NCBI GenBank assembly: GCA_037903475.1
Contig: JBAJFG010000625.1
Coordinates: 62,001 to 126,000, forward strand
Length of the DNA: 64,000 nt
Direction of reading: 5' to 3'
Origin: Ancylostoma caninum
Taxonomy: Eukaryota > Nematoda > Chromadorea > Rhabditida > Ancylostomatidae
The notes beneath the pieces were generated by a model. The model searched no databases. It saw only the letters and a program-made list of their open reading frames with translations, and was not told where the DNA came from. A program made the position numbers and the translations under genes. This document shows positions 34,401-48,855 of this stretch, piece after piece (the stretch's first letter is position 1; each line of letters starts with the position of its first letter).

Positions 34401-37400
34401 TGGTGGAAATCGAGGATAGTCTAGAAAGTTCAACGACGCTCAAAGCAATAACATTCATCAAATTGTAAAGATTTGCCCACAGGTTCTAACTCAACCAGCA
34501 GCAACATTACCTGCGCCTAGGCTAGGTGTAACCTACTTGTCCTTTACCGGTCATATGTTTTACAGAAAGCGCTAGTAAACGAAACGAGGACTTGTGGATT
34601 GATAAGGCGCGATCTAATCCTCATGAAAGCTGTTTAAAACGAGCGGCATCAAAACCTCTGGAAATTACGCCTATAGCAAAAAAACTAGCACTTAGGAAAT
34701 GAGTAGTAAGCTAGCACGCCTGAAAAACGACATCCAAGCACAGCACACACTTTCCTACATAGTATTTATCCCTCTAATATCTCTGCTATATTTCCGATAG
34801 ATAGAGCATCAGCTGACACCTCAGATTTTCACCAGAACAATCACCAAATGGGATCAAAATAAGGAATCTGGGAAGGAATTTTTGGTTTAATAGGGGGTGT
34901 ATGGGGGTGCGCTAGACACAGTTATGAAGATGTGATGAGTAAAGAGTAGCTTTGCCTATTAGAATTCTTCGAACACAATTCCAAAACTAGAACGTTAGAT
35001 AATTGCTTTGCCTTGAGTGAAGAAACAAGCCTATATGATTTATTAGCTAGTTGAAAGTTATTACTAGTGCTGACAAATTGAATTACCCGACGGAACGGGC
35101 TTAGAGCCCCAAAAACCACAGCAATTTCATCAACTAATTGTCGAAAAAACAACAGTTTATTAGCAGTCACGCAAAGGAGAAATTATTATTGGATTATGAA
35201 TTGGGTAAGTGAATGGAAAGAGCTCGAATAGGGGTGAAAAGGAATAGTTTTAGAAGGTGCACCAACAAATCTATTAGTGCATAGCTGAGTCAAATAAAAG
35301 CAAGTGCAACTACGCATGTAACAATGTGACATCCAAAAAAAAAGAAGAAAAATCTGGCTTATTTATATTTATTTTTTATCCATTCATTCATTCACCCACT
35401 CACTGCTTACCTTCATTAATTCACCCACTCATTCATGCATCCATGCACTTGACTGCACTCAATGCTACTCTACTTCAACACAGAGAATGAAATGAAACAG
35501 TGATAAAGGAACTAGCAAAACAAATAGAAACAACAATATGCTTGACTCAGAATCCAAGAGAAATTGCAAATTTGACAACAGCAATGTAACCTGAACCACT
35601 AAAAAGCCAGAAGCCTAGCTTCTCAAGCTTTCTCAATGAAAAAAAGCAACAAGTTTGAAAGGGCTACGGAAGTGTAACTCTCAGCAGCTACTACACACGA
35701 ATACTAGTAAAAAGCATTACCGAGACAGAACTAATCCTGTTAATAGTGCTTTCACGAGAACTACAACCTCATAAACGCCCTTCGCCGAAGGCATTCCTGT
35801 AATATTCGTGACAACGAAAACAAGGGACAGCTTTCACAAAGACGGCAAGTGAGGAGAAGACTGTAACTACAAGAAAGCCCAGAAAATTATTTAAGACGTT
35901 ACTATTTCAGACCAGAGTTAAACGAATTCCCAGGAAAGGAAATCCAAAAAAGTCTCGATTCCCCTAATGCAGGAAATTGAAAGCTACCAAAGCTGCAACA
36001 GCAACGCAAATGGAATATGGGAAAACTGCATTAGAAGCTCATCACAGAAACATGAGCCTGAGGGAACACTGGGTGCCCAGCAAATACAGCGGAAATTTAC
36101 GGGATTCAGGAAACTAAGTTATGGCTCAAACAAAAGCAGCTCGATGTGAGTTGTAGAGAAACTTCAATGGATACGATGAAATGGCATCTGATCAGCAACC
36201 AATCCGTAAAACTAACACTCATTCCATAGAAAGATTACTGTCTTATGGAGTGGTTCCAAATCCAGGGCATGAGAAAAGAAATCGGACTTTTCTCCAGGAC
36301 ATGGCAACATTGTTCTCAACTTCCGTCCCAAGGAAGACAACGAATGAGCAAATGAATTAATGGATGAATGAATGAATGAATGAATGAATGAATGAACATA
36401 AAATGAAAAAGCCAAAATCTACCATGCAGTCTAGCAAGCATGACGGCTAAGTAAGAGCTTAGTCAAGTCACACGTATAGAACCTGGAAAGGTCTAGGAGA
36501 GTCATCGCTTGCGAGGAATCCGAAAACAACAAGAAATGCCAGCTCACGTTCATTACTCGGGGAAGATCTGATTACGAAGGGAATACCAATCAAGTAAAGT
36601 CTAGGTGACCGTCTATCCAATAGCACATGCACAGGAAACTGCGTGAACAAAGCTACAGATCAGATTTAGATTACAGATTAATCAGGAGTGGATGGAATAG
36701 TAATGAAATAGCACAAGAGATCAGGAAGAACGAAGGAGTATGAAGGAGGATAGGCTAAGCTGCTAATATGTATACGAAGAGCTGGAGAAAGTAATGCAAC
36801 GACTCTAGAAACAGAAACCCCCGCAAAGTGAGAAGCTGTCTTCGGGAATTGGGAATCCAGGGACAATACGAACGCCTCCTAAGGGAAATTTAATACTAAA
36901 TTTAGGCACGGATAGGTTCGCTGTGCGTTGTACTTAAGGGCAAGACCACGTAGTCCACGTGACAGGCATCCGCCAGGATTTTTTCGATCCGCGAAATGAA
37001 AAATGTCCCCGTGACCTCTGCCAGCGCTGTTACAACGTATTCGCTGCTTCTACACCGCTTATCATGAACTACAGGTCGTAGATGTCATATATACGCGGAC
37101 AAATTTAACCAAGAACAGATAAATCCTCCCAACAAATCCCTGGATTCCCAATTCCAAAGAGTCACCTCAACAGCTTAGCACTGTCACCAGGAAGGAGTAA
37201 CACCAGAAATTCACTAACATCCAGTCACACTCGCACAACTGACGTGAGTGTGCGCGTCTGTGCAGCACATCAAACATCTCTTCCCACTCCTCTCACAATG
37301 TGCCTGTTCACCCTCCTCCTCCTCGCTTCTCACACACTGCATTCATAACAACGCACACACAGCTCCAGGTGAAGTCGCACTGGTTCCTGCCAAAAAAAAG

Positions 37401-38118
37401 GAAGTGGAGGAGGAAAATAGCGCCGTTTTGACTGCTCCAGGCTCCGTGTTGGTCTCCGGTTCTTGACTTCAACGTATTTTATTCTGAATTTCTACAGGTG
37501 AAATATTCACGAGGTAGAGGCTATGCTTCTGGAAAAGCAAGCAAAACAAGGAAGTGGACAGATTTCGCGTGTAGTTATGTGATCTCCTTAGCAGTTATGA
37601 AGATTTCCAAAAGAGGAACATATCAGAGGAAAGTCAAGAAACACACGGTGAAAGCTAAGAAAACTGCTAGAAATAGAAAAGCGCTTCTAACTAACAAAGT
37701 ACAATTGTTACCCGTTCTAAGTTTCTTCATGCACTAACTAACCACGTTGTGAAAATGACCACAGAAAGCAGTGCTGTTCAACTCTCCTAGCTACATAGCT
37801 AAGAAAATTTCTTCTAAAAACGTACAAAAAGGACAATTACTTGTAGCCACAATGCCCACTACTTACCAGCGCCACAAAGGTACACCAATTGTCCAGTATA
37901 AATCCTAACGGCAAAAACGAAATGTGAGGTCCCAAAAACAAAAATAGCAACTTTCCTGATTGAAAGGTGAAATTCTGCTACAATTTCTGATTCGAATAAC
38001 TGAAAAAGGTATTCCTTAACTAGCAATCAAAAAGAAGTGATTCTATTGAAGTCTCGGGTATATGAACTCTAGCCAGACCCTCACAGCCTATACAACATGA
38101 GCAGGAGCAGTTTTCAAC
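31410..38118. other. Upstream flank of the GPCR; no gene recognised
   Basis: The minus-strand GPCR promoter should lie at the left edge of this stretch. I see no exon chain with domain support. Low-complexity sequence includes degenerate CATTCATTCACCCACTCACT arrays at about 35376-35450. A CT-rich patch at about 37280-37330 encodes a 16-residue hydrophobic peptide before a stop; I do not regard it as a gene. Confidence 0.5.
36363..36396. repeat. (GAAT)n microsatellite
   Basis: About eight uninterrupted copies of the tetranucleotide GAAT. Confidence 0.9.
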
Positions 38119-38226
38119 GGTACCATTTTGAGGACTGCAAGAACTACTACAAAACAAGTGCGTAGAAAAACCGATGATCCCCTGATCTGTTCCTGACTCC
38201 AGATATACAGGGGGAGAAAGACACAC

Positions 38227-38276
<50 letters not shown>

Positions 38277-38432
38277 GATGGCAATGGAAGCTATAGCGCG
38301 TTCACTATGGACGATAGTTGGGAAGGTACCATTTTGAGGACTGCAAGAACTACTACAAAACAAGTGCGTAGAAAAACCGATGATCCCCTGATCTGTTCCT
38401 GACTCCAGATATACAGGGGGAGAAAGACACAC

Positions 38433-38482
<50 letters not shown>

Positions 38483-38532
38483 GATGGCAATGGAAGCTAT
38501 AGCGCGTTCACTATGGACGATAGTTGGGAAGG
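38119..38532. repeat. 206-bp tandem duplication, each unit with a (GA)n core
   Basis: Two adjacent copies begin with GGTACCATTTTGAGGACTGC at 38119 and 38325. They look identical through an ACACACACACC stretch, a (GA)n tract (38232-38272 and 38438-38478) and the end GACGATAGTTGGGAAGG. The GA tract length is the same in both units, which suggests a very recent duplication or an assembly duplication. Confidence 0.92.
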
Positions 38533-40775
38533 CAGCAGAGAGAAAAAGAACGCGGGAAAGTGTGCAGCAAATGGAAAGGAATGAGTGGAAAGCATGTTTT
38601 CCGCACGGATACTCAACACAGTCGCGTTTGAAGCAGACTGTACCTTCCACGGCAAACCTGTTGCTCTGATTTGCATGAGCCTCCACCTTCAGCCACGTTC
38701 CTACTTTACATTTTATTTGGTTTCCTAAATATCGCTACATTCACACCTATAGAATATGGAAAATTTTATGCGATTTGTGTATTTTTGTTCAAACTACCCG
38801 AAAATAAATGATACTGAACCATGGAAATGCTTTGGGATTTCCATATTTTGTATGTTTTCACGTTTCATTTTGTGCATGTTCTTCCTGTGAAAGCCGCACC
38901 GGCGGCCTCAAATTTCTTCCATTTATCACCGAATATTCCAACAAATTTGTTGGTTGCCTTGGTCCCGGCTGTACATAGCACCGGTATTTGCAGCTACGCA
39001 AGAAAAGCGAAGAAATCTAGGTAGACAATTTTTGGAAAAATTGTGGATGGCAGACAATTTCTGGGAAAATAGTGAACGCCTGAAATAGCAGCAAATTCGT
39101 TTATTCAGCTTGCTAGCAATTATCAGCGACATTCGGCGAACAATATGAAAAACGAGCGTCAATTCTTAGCAAGCAAAGTTTCGGCAAGACTCACGGGCTT
39201 CAAAGCAATGAATGTGCAAGCAGGTCTGCCGTTTTTTGCGCCCATATGCATTTGGCTTGCTCTGGTTATGCAAGTGATATGCATAAAAACTGCATGCATA
39301 TTGCAGATCTAAAGTGTTTGCTGAAGAATATTGCGTGTGGCTTGCGGATTCAAAAAACCCACCACAACTTTGGCTTGATTTGGGTCAACTTATTCCTATG
39401 ATGCTTGCGCTTCAACTTCTAAGGTAACTTATTACCCAAAATGGCAGGATAACTGGACACCCTGCGACGGCCTCTGCAGTACTTTTTGCTTTTCTAAAGC
39501 CGTTCTTATACACGAACTGTGATAGTAATAAAATTCTGACCACACCTACGTACCAATTAATGGTTGTACGAACCAAGCGCGCTGCGCCGTACATCATCCG
39601 CTTTCAGAGCTCAATTCGACCATGAAAAGAAAGTAATGCGTATAGTCATCATCATAAGAAGACGTGACGCGATACCTACGTCTGTACAACATCAGAATGT
39701 CTCTAGAAGAGGCTAGGCGAACATCAAAAAACAACTCATAACGCGATTCACGCGTTGATTAGCCAGCATTGTCTGTAATCACAGATCATCTTGACAAAGA
39801 AGAACTAACAAAGGCAACAGTTTGACGTAAATAAATATTCTGAAGAACCAAAAAGAGAAGAAACGAGATCAAGGGACAAGGCAATGGGACTCTTATATAT
39901 GACGGTTCTCTTGTATTAGTAATATGCTATGAAAGATATAAAAGATGAAATGAGAAAGAAAGTAAAGGAAAACCACGATGCAATCGTAGTCACTCATCTA
40001 TCAGAGACTTGATATGTAGAGGAAGGAGAAATACCGAAGAATAAATGTCCGTATCTCCCAGGATGCATCACCTTCCGTCCAGCACCTTATGCATGGATAA
40101 TTCAGCTCCGAAGAAACAGAGTGCAAAAAAAAGAACAAGAAAAATTTGCTTAGGCTAAATATGGAAAGCAAGTAGGCACCTATGAAGCTCATATCTGATC
40201 CACCCTTTGGCAGAACTATAATTACTCGAAAAAATGCCTCTCACTATGAAAACTACATCAAGAAAAGAGAAGAACATCGACAGAAGCGACATTTTACTAA
40301 TCTGACTATTTTGCCGTAAGCATGCCACGTGGGCTACTTTCGGGATTGACAACAATTACTCGCAGTTGGATGGATGCCGCAGGGAGTAACCAGCACTTCC
40401 GGCTCGACGTTTCGATAGCGAAGTTACTAGCACTTGGGTGCTTCCCAAAAATGGAAGAGTACAATTATGATAGCATAAATTCAAAGTCAAAGACAGCTGT
40501 TCTGGAGTAATATCAATGTTAATGCTGCCAAAAGTAATAATAATACAGCCCTGAGACTACATTCATTTACAGCGCACGAAAACACTGGTAGAACCGCAAT
40601 ACATTATTCTATAAGCACTGTTAATATTTTACATTGTTCTTTTTTGTATGACATTACACTACATTGACATTAGTTCGCGTCTGAAAATGAAGTAATTGTT
40701 CGAACCTGGTTATATATGGATGTGTAGTGCGATAAACACCATGAATGTTTGTGTTTTAGTGAACAATATAAACAC

Positions 40776-40779
<4 letters not shown>

Positions 40780-40829
<50 letters not shown>
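40780..40829. repeat. (GA)n microsatellite
   Basis: About 25 uninterrupted GA dinucleotides. It resembles, but is not flanked like, the GA tracts of the 206-bp duplication. Confidence 0.93.
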
Positions 40830-40832
<3 letters not shown>

Positions 40833-40912
40833 GCGCTGGAAAAACCGGCCTGGAGCAGATTTACGGAAATACCACAAAACGAAGTAAGCCTTGCCCTTAA
40901 AAACTATGGAAG

Positions 40913-40923
40913 GGGGGGGGGGG
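40913..40923. repeat. Poly-G run
   Basis: Uninterrupted run of about eleven G on the plus strand. Confidence 0.7.
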
Positions 40924-41896
40924 ATGCGGATAGGGCGAGCGCCAATACAGACATCCAAAAGTAAGCCTGGGTTGAACTCTAGCATGTCCAACAAGGACAA
41001 ATTTGGCATTTTCTCTCCACTCTAAAAAAAATTAATGGGCAAACTTCATTTCTACCCATCGCTAGATAGCTGAAAATCAAAATATGATGCTTTTCATGGT
41101 CTTAGCTAAAAAAAACTTAATTGCTTAATTGTGAAGCCATGTTCCATCAAAGTAGGAGCTTATGGGGGAACAGGTTCAGAAATCCGAGTATGCTCGTGAC
41201 GGAAGATCCGGATTTCAAGCGTTGCTCTCTTCTATCTCGCCCAAAAAGACAATCAAGGCTAGAAAACTCATACTAGGAGAAAATTAGTGTAAACTGAACA
41301 ATATAGATGTACAGAATAACCTATGTAACATAGCTGTAGCGATCTCCGCTTAGTCTTATAGACGAAATAGGTATAATTATTCATGAGCCCAAGATGAGCA
41401 TAATATAGCACAGCCCTTTCATGCAAAGATCGCTGCTTTTGCATATAAACAAGCTGTTTCGAGCACATTTTTAATTCATGCCTGAGATCAACGACTCATT
41501 TAGAGAGGTCATTCAAGAAAACAACTATTCACACACATACAGTAAGCGAGTAAGAAGCATAGTTACGTTACGTCCCAAGTCTACCTTGCCCCAACACGTG
41601 ACGCCAACTCAAGAGGTGAAGACGGCAATGATTTCACCAGAGCCACTAATTAAGTAGATGTTTTTGTGTTAGAGTGCTCCACGAGGGCGTCAACGCTAAT
41701 CATCCACGAAAATCAACACAGCGCTTAGGGTTTCAATGAAAAACGAAGGCAGGCTTCCCATTTCACTTGCAAAAAGCCTGCCCATCAGCGGTTTCCCATC
41801 GTCATTGCGGCTCACAATGGTGTCGGAGTCAACTGGCTCCCAGCATTTCTCACCAAATGGCTTTCGATGCAACTCGAACACAAAATTCTCATGACA

Positions 41897-41909
41897 GGGG
41901 GGGGGGGGG
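41897..41909. repeat. Poly-G run
   Basis: Thirteen uninterrupted G on the plus strand. Confidence 0.75.
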
Positions 41910-44353
41910 CAGGTTGTTTATTCGCTTGGAGTGTGGCCTGTCCCGGATAAACCACTACATTAGCGTATAGACAGCTACATCGCTGGAAAAACAGCCAAGT
42001 TACCAGAGAAGAAGCCACAACACCAGTCCAACCGCTAATCATGACCGAAAAAAAAAACAATTACAATCACAAAACTACCCATTATTACGCCTACTAAAAT
42101 GAAATACCACTCAAATTTGATGTATGGATCCGATCGGGCCCTTAGAAATCAGCATTCAGCAACATTAAGGTCGAATTTGCCACTACAACAACGAAAAGAG
42201 CCTTTCTACTCTCTGAACTTTGAAACTTCCTCTTATATTGGTCAGTTTACTGGAGCAACCAATAGAAAGCAATCCAGTGCAAAGTGGAGGATTAGTGGAT
42301 TAATCGCACAGCTTACCACGTTTATGTTGTAAACAACCAAAAGCATGAGAATGGCCCGAGTTTTCACCTCGAAATTGTTTCAATTCGGAGGTGAAAGCAA
42401 CAAACTATGGGCAAAAGAACGTTCTTTCAGTGCTGAACTTGAAACACACACGTTTTTCCAGGTAATTCGTTATTGGGAACAAACACTAATACATCAACAA
42501 TGGGTGTCAATATATGAAATGGCACATTTCTGCAGCCATGTCAGCCAGCAAAAAACTGCTTCCCAGCATTTCGTCTCTTTCTAAGGGTTCATTAATTTCA
42601 AGAGGGGTTGCAGCAAGTTTTCCGCCAAAACGTAGGCATTGTAATGATTATGTTCAAAAAAATATGAAGGAAACAAGGCATACGAGCGTCCTGGATACCA
42701 GAACAAGGATACGTTCGCTTCTTAAGAGCAAAAAGGGAATCTATCCTTCATAATACTGTTGAATGAATCAAACACTGGAAGGAAAGGACTGCCAATTGAG
42801 AAAAAAATTTCAAAAATGTACTGAATTAGCCTAAAGTACCCAAAATTCTAGGAGAGTGGAGCATAGCACCTGAGAAGTGGCATGCAGCCAAGTTCTGCGA
42901 TTAGCCAGTTCGTGCAGCCGACCAATCACAGATGCCAGTGGCATAGCCGCTTCCAGAAGCTGCTCCACACTCAAAATTTCGCTACTACAGGATTTTGTTA
43001 AGCAGGAGAAAGCAAGCATATTCTCCGCCCAGCACGAAAACGACGGGGAACACCCATACAGCAGTTCGAATCTGATTAAAATTATAATAGCATACTAAAA
43101 CAAAAATTAAAAAAAAAACAAATATTAATTTCCAAACTTTCTAGAGCGGAAAAATCTCGATGTATGATAAAGGGCAACGGGAATGGAAAATCTGGAAAGC
43201 TTTGTTTTATTCAATGGAAATTCCACGATATTCAATGCAATGATTAATCGCTCCCAAGAGTCCAGCTACGCCAATTTTTCTGGTACAATTCTCTTTTTCT
43301 CACCAAAACAACAAATCATCCGGAACAAAGGAAAATGTGGACAATAAATGCTGCCGGAATCAAGTATTTCTTCTCCTGAATGCTAATACAAAAGTTTTTG
43401 AGCAGACACCTTACAAATAATTGTAGCTTCGAGCAAATGACATTTCGTGTGCTATTTGAATGAAATGCAAGGTAATAAGCACAGAAAAATAAGCAAGTAG
43501 AACCCGTGATGATTTCGGAAAAGCTCATAAGAAGCTGAACATTCCAACGAGGCGTTTGTTAACAAACAACTGCGTAAACAGCCGCCAGCTATCCATCCGT
43601 TTCGATACGACGAAGCGGGGCGGAGAGCGCGACAACTGTGACAACCGATGGAATCCTCTAATTTACACAACTCGCATATGGATTCGACAGGAAAAGAAAA
43701 AACATTCAAAAATCCGGGCATTCATCCAAGAGAGCAAGCAACAAAAATCGATATGTTTAAAAATTCATAGCACTGCAAAGAGATGATGGCTTTCTCAACA
43801 GGATTCAAAATACTGCAAGGAAAAGAATAAGAAAAAGGAAGAAATTGATGTCTGTAAGAGAACAGCGATGACGTCGACACAGGTGGATAGATAGGTGCTT
43901 ATCAAAATGATGTGAATGCCATTTGCTGAAGCTAATGGAACGGGCAACTTGAAAAGACTGCGAAAAGGGCATTTCCTGAGGGAAAACTGGCTGAAAAGCA
44001 GCAGCCCTGATGCTTTTACCAGCGGATCCCAGCAAAGAGACGAGAAGAACAGAGTAACTAGGGCATAGGCTTTAGAGCCAATGATTGACAGTAAAAGGGC
44101 TTCGCAAGAACAACTACCCTGGGAGGTATTCATGTCTGGGCAACATTCCAAAACAACTCACAGAAAGGACAACAATGTGACTGGACAAAACTGTCCCACC
44201 CTAACATTGCGTGAGCAAAGCTGCTCAAGAATCCCAGCCATAGCCAGACTCACGGCGAGAAGTTATGAATACTTAAAGCCAAATAGCCTAGAATTGCCGC
44301 TAGTTCTCCAGATATGGGTGTGGTCTCCATGGTGGCCGCTCCAGTGCTCTCCC

Positions 44354-44371
44354 GGGGGGGGGGGGGGGGGG
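44354..44371. repeat. Poly-G run
   Basis: About eighteen consecutive G on the plus strand, followed by AGGGG. It is the longest G tract of the window. Confidence 0.8.
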
Positions 44372-45417
44372 AGGGGAATGCGTCACAATGGGCAAAATTC
44401 AATGTATTCTCAATCTGAAGCGACCTTTTAAAAAGAATCCAGCTCAATTAAGCAACTGGTAACACAGTCACGTAATGCTGCGGAGGCGGACTGGCTATGC
44501 AGTTTGCAAAAACACACAGCTAATGAGTAATGAATGCCTCCTCAAACAAAACGAGACCCCTTCAAAAATATACGACTTCCTAAAAAGGCTTCTATGCCCT
44601 CAGCTACTAGGTGGCTTGTCTTTTCCAGACGGAGGACGAAAACAACGTGCACGATGCCCTTTCTTCTAATACGAATGGATAGACTAGCGGAATGACTACG
44701 AAGGAAGGGCAGCAATATCTAGACAAACTGATCCGTCATGGGCGGGGTTAATCGGCGGAGGTCCTAGGAGCGCAAATTGATAGGATGGACGAGTAAACTC
44801 ACTCTTTTCTCGGCGAATATCTTGATAGAGCAAGCAAGTGTTAAACTTGTGAGGATGAACTGTTAAGCAGGGGAACGGCCCTATAAGGGAGCAGGGAAGA
44901 TGGTCGCAATGATGGAGGTTAGGTACGTGGAAGGAGGTTGGGCGGGGATGAGAAATTTTGGCGGCTGAGAGAGCCAACTGGAGGCCGGTAAGAGGGAGTG
45001 TCGCGTAGTGCTCCGCTCACAACAACTGACCACAAACCGATTTCCAGCTGCGAAACTTTGACATGTGCGTCACCGGAAGTCCAGAAGTCAGATAACTCGG
45101 ACAACTGCTCACACCGAAATGTTCCTCATTGAACGGGGTAAGACCGGTGTGGCCAAGAACGGCGATTGATCAATTGGATGGACTGAGCAATTGTATAGCT
45201 AGGGTGCATCGCCCCATTCCAGGTACAACGGGTCTGGAACATTATAAAGGGGGCGGAGGCAATGAGCTTCGTGATTAGTCACTTCATAAAAGAGACCAAT
45301 CGCAGGTCCCGCCCTTTCCAGGCATAACGCTCACACGCGGTACAACGACCCATACGCCCCGCCACCACTACGCATTATAAACTTTAGCGTGGGAAACTAA
45401 TGTGTTGAGTTCCGATC

Positions 45418-45520
45418 TTGGGCCAAGTGTACCATCGAGATTACCCAGGGTAAACCTCACAAATTTACGTCAACACGTGCACCCAGGGTTTACCGTGGGT
45501 AATCTCAATGATGTATCCAA
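45418..45520. repeat. Palindromic TACCCAGGGTAA-family repeat
   Basis: The left arm ACCATCGAGATTACCCAGGG and right arm CCGTGGGTAATCTCAATGAT are complementary. It is among the best preserved copies. Confidence 0.75.
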
Positions 45521-47759
45521 GCTCTTGTTGCTAACTCAGGTGTTTTCGGTACCTTCTCAACTGGATTTCATTTCAGTCGATTTTTTTCATGGTTTAACAT
45601 GAGTGCTTACAGATAAATAAAAAAACAATAAAATCTACAGTTTGGTGGAATTAATTCCAGAAAAATAACACCAAGCAAAAGCAAGCAAATCCACATCCAA
45701 TGGCAAATTTCTTCCTACATTTCGACGGCTCTTGTTATGACACGCTGTCAACTCAGTCTGCTGACAAAAACATTCGCCATTCCTTGTCTGCTTTCGTAAC
45801 TCTATCAAGAAAAATGGATTTCAAGCAATCTCGACACACAACAAACCACTAAACCGTCAACATATTCCAGTTCCTTCAAACAACAAGTTGCTCTAACAGG
45901 AAACCTAAAATGCGCATTACCACACGCTGACGTCCCTTCCACAGATATGGTGTGCCTGAGTAAGCACTAAAGATTGGTCCGTCTAAACGCAAGCATACAA
46001 TATGTGAGTATATACGTACGTACGCCATCTTTTTTATTCAAATCCATAGAGACACCCGTTCGGGGAAGTCGGAAGAGCCACAACAACCATCCGTAAGCGA
46101 AAGGCCATCCTGACATATATGGTATATGCATTGGAAACAAACTATAGCATAAGTGTAGGGAGAGGTGACGGTGCGTGTGACGTTAGTGTCGAGAGCATTG
46201 GAAATGACGTCATTGACACATCCATATCCTATAGCCCAGTAAAAAAAGAAACTGACAAATATCATATATCGTAAAAATGTGGTGCCGTACGTCACTCAGA
46301 GGTGATTATAAATTTACTTTCACAAAAAAAAATCCGGAAGGAAGCAGGGCAAGAACACCAAATTTTCGATCCAGATAAACAGTAGTTTCCTTGGTGTTCC
46401 CCTCTACCAGTGGCGGTAGCGGAAATGGAGAAAGAGCCCGGGATAGGAGAGTCTATCTTGAGAAGGACAGTATTAACCAAAAAGATTTTGAAAAATGCGG
46501 AAAGACTCAATGTAACGAATCGAGAAAGGGAAAGGAAGAAGGAAAAAAGGGGGAAGGGAGACAGAAAACAGAGACAGAGGGACAGACTTAGTAGGAATGG
46601 AAGGCTATACTGTGCGAGGGCGGTGATCGGAACACCTACCGTACGCCCGCTGCAGAAATTTGATACTTATTATGAGAAAAACGCAATATTCTCCAAATAG
46701 TGTTCACTTAGAAATAGTGTAACATTTACTGTTGAACATTTCCAAAAGGAACTCTCACTTTATCTGTCACTAATTATTCTACTGTTGCTGTGCTCCTATA
46801 CAGCACAAACTAGTGTCCTCAAAGGACCAATACTTTTACTCTGAATTCCCACATATCCATGATCGAGACTCGAACAATCATAACGGTTCTTGTCAGGCTT
46901 ATAATTCAATATCACGGTTGCAATATGTGTTAGACGCCAAAATATTACATCAATGCGTGTCTCAAAACAAAGCAGCAGCGAAAATGCCTATACATATAAT
47001 GTGAGCTGAGGATTGTTCTCATATACCTCAGTTCCCTCATCACCCATGCAATTCTTTCTGTGTCCCAGTGGACTTCTCAAATCACTTTTTCTCTCGTTGT
47101 TTTATGAAGGATTCGTCTTCCGGTTATCGCCCGCTGTTGAGATATTTTGTTGAAGTCGGTTTTTATTACCCAAGTTAGAGGTACCTGCTTCCCCCTACCC
47201 CTCTTCACCTCTTTCTGCACGATAAACTCTTGTGCAAGCTTCCGTGTTCATCACACCCATCTTCTCCCAATATCTCACCTCAAAATTCCAGAAATAGAAG
47301 GTGGTACAACCCACGCGTTTCAGCGCGCTAAAATCCTATTTATCCGAAGAGCCCCTTTGGCAATAGTTATATCGTTTACATACAAGTGCATAGCCCGATA
47401 TTCCACTCTTAGTGCACCCTTGGCGTGAGTACACCATCTATTTAAATTCAAATTGCCTACGAAGACCCTATCCTAACCTAGTTGCTCCATGGAATAATTT
47501 CACACTTTTCACGGAAAGTACGACTAGTGACGCGGGCACTAAGCATTAATATCCTCCCACTATAAGCACTTATAGTTTATTTGTTGAATAAATGAAGTAC
47601 TCGCACTTCAGTGGGGTAAACTCGTCCATACAGAAGTACTGGTGCACGGGGATTCAAGAATGATTCAACTTTTAGGGTAATTAATTCAGATGATTTCAAG
47701 TGGATCAAGTTTCATCATAAAAGAAGAAAAATAAATTTTCAAAGATCCTGATAGTACTG

Positions 47760-47880
47760 GACCTGTATGCATCATTGAGGTTACCCAGGGTAAACGTGAT
47801 GACGCCCGTGTTAACGATGGATGAACTTTTGCGGTGTTAACACGTTTACATTGGGTGATTTCAGTGATGCATGCGGCCAA
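47760..47880. repeat. Palindromic TACCCAGGGTAA-family repeat
   Basis: The left arm TGCATCATTGAGGTTACCCA pairs with the right arm TGGGTGATTTCAGTGATGCA. An inner GTGTTAAC motif appears in both halves. Confidence 0.75.
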
Positions 47881-48855
47881 ATGTGTTTACCCAAACGTGA
47901 TGCAAGTGCCCCATGGAGAATGAGGCATGCATGGCCAAAATGAATTTCATCACCCACAGGCACAAGCATACGAATCACAGAGTTCCCCAGTGTCCACACG
48001 GATCAATTCACCTCCTAATTCATTAGCCCACGCAATAAACATATCAAATATACGACTGACATAGAAGCCTCACTAATATCCCCGAGCTCCCCTTGAAAAA
48101 AGACCAAATTAGGACAATTGAAAGCGAACTCCTCCCACAGAGGTCTCGCATTACGCAAAATCCTGCGTCCAAACATTATAAGAACGAGCATACGTCAGCA
48201 GATGTCATCTCGTCCACAGTCGATTTCTCCGCATTTCCTAAGTATCATTAGATCGCTTATATTCAACGGTTACCAAGTAGATATACTTACGTATACCTCA
48301 ACAACATTAAAAACTTTGAAATCACCTTTGAAAGTGCTTCAAAACAAGCATTTAAACCAGCACTATTACTATGGAGACTAGAGAAACTGAAAATATCAGA
48401 GTGAGTACAGGAACTACATAATTAAAAAAAAGCCCAAGGAAGATGTTCACGATATGATAGACTCCAATGTAGTATCCACTCCTTTACAAATGCAGTTCAG
48501 TGAGCCAAATTCAGCTAAGCTGCCGATTTCTCCTCACCATCAGCCACCTTCAACCAAACATCATCAAAGCAATCTTAAGATTAGGCCAGCGAATAAGACA
48601 AAACGACCACGACGGCCTGCGCGGGTGCTGGTCGTAGAACAACAACAAAAGCACCCACATAGAAACGCAACAACCAAATCTTCCTTGTTCTCGAATAGGG
48701 AGATTCCGGGGATGTTCTCAGAAAGCTCTCTTTGGGTTGTCATACAAACAGCTTGTTAAGTTGCGGCAAAAATATCAACTCGAGACTTCCCGCTTAATTC
48801 CTGTCTACTTAGTAGTGTGAAAACATGAGAGAACACGTATGCAAAGAAAAAAGTA

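Larger units (their letters stand above)
38533..48855. other. Gene-poor region with microsatellites and G-runs
   Basis: No gene was recognised. Open frames of up to 118 codons (for example minus strand 43795-44151) show no domain, codon pattern or splice context I can defend. The region holds a (GA)n microsatellite, poly-G runs, two palindromic TACCCAGGGTAA copies and small ATTGGTC-type hairpins. Confidence 0.5.

Noticed and set aside
40710..41009. Open frames rich in Arg-Glu or Ser-Leu repeats
   Set aside because: They are translations of the (GA)n microsatellite. The same holds for frames at 38088-38686.
43795..44151. 118-codon open frame on the minus strand
   Set aside because: Hydrophobic but unpatterned composition, no family resemblance and no supporting splice sites.
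47158..47180. SL1-like sequence GGTTTTTATTACCCAAGTT followed by AGAG and GT
   Set aside because: It resembles a nematode spliced leader with a donor site, but is one base longer with mismatches, and no Sm-binding AATTTTGG or SL-RNA stem-loops follow in the next 80 bases. Probably chance.
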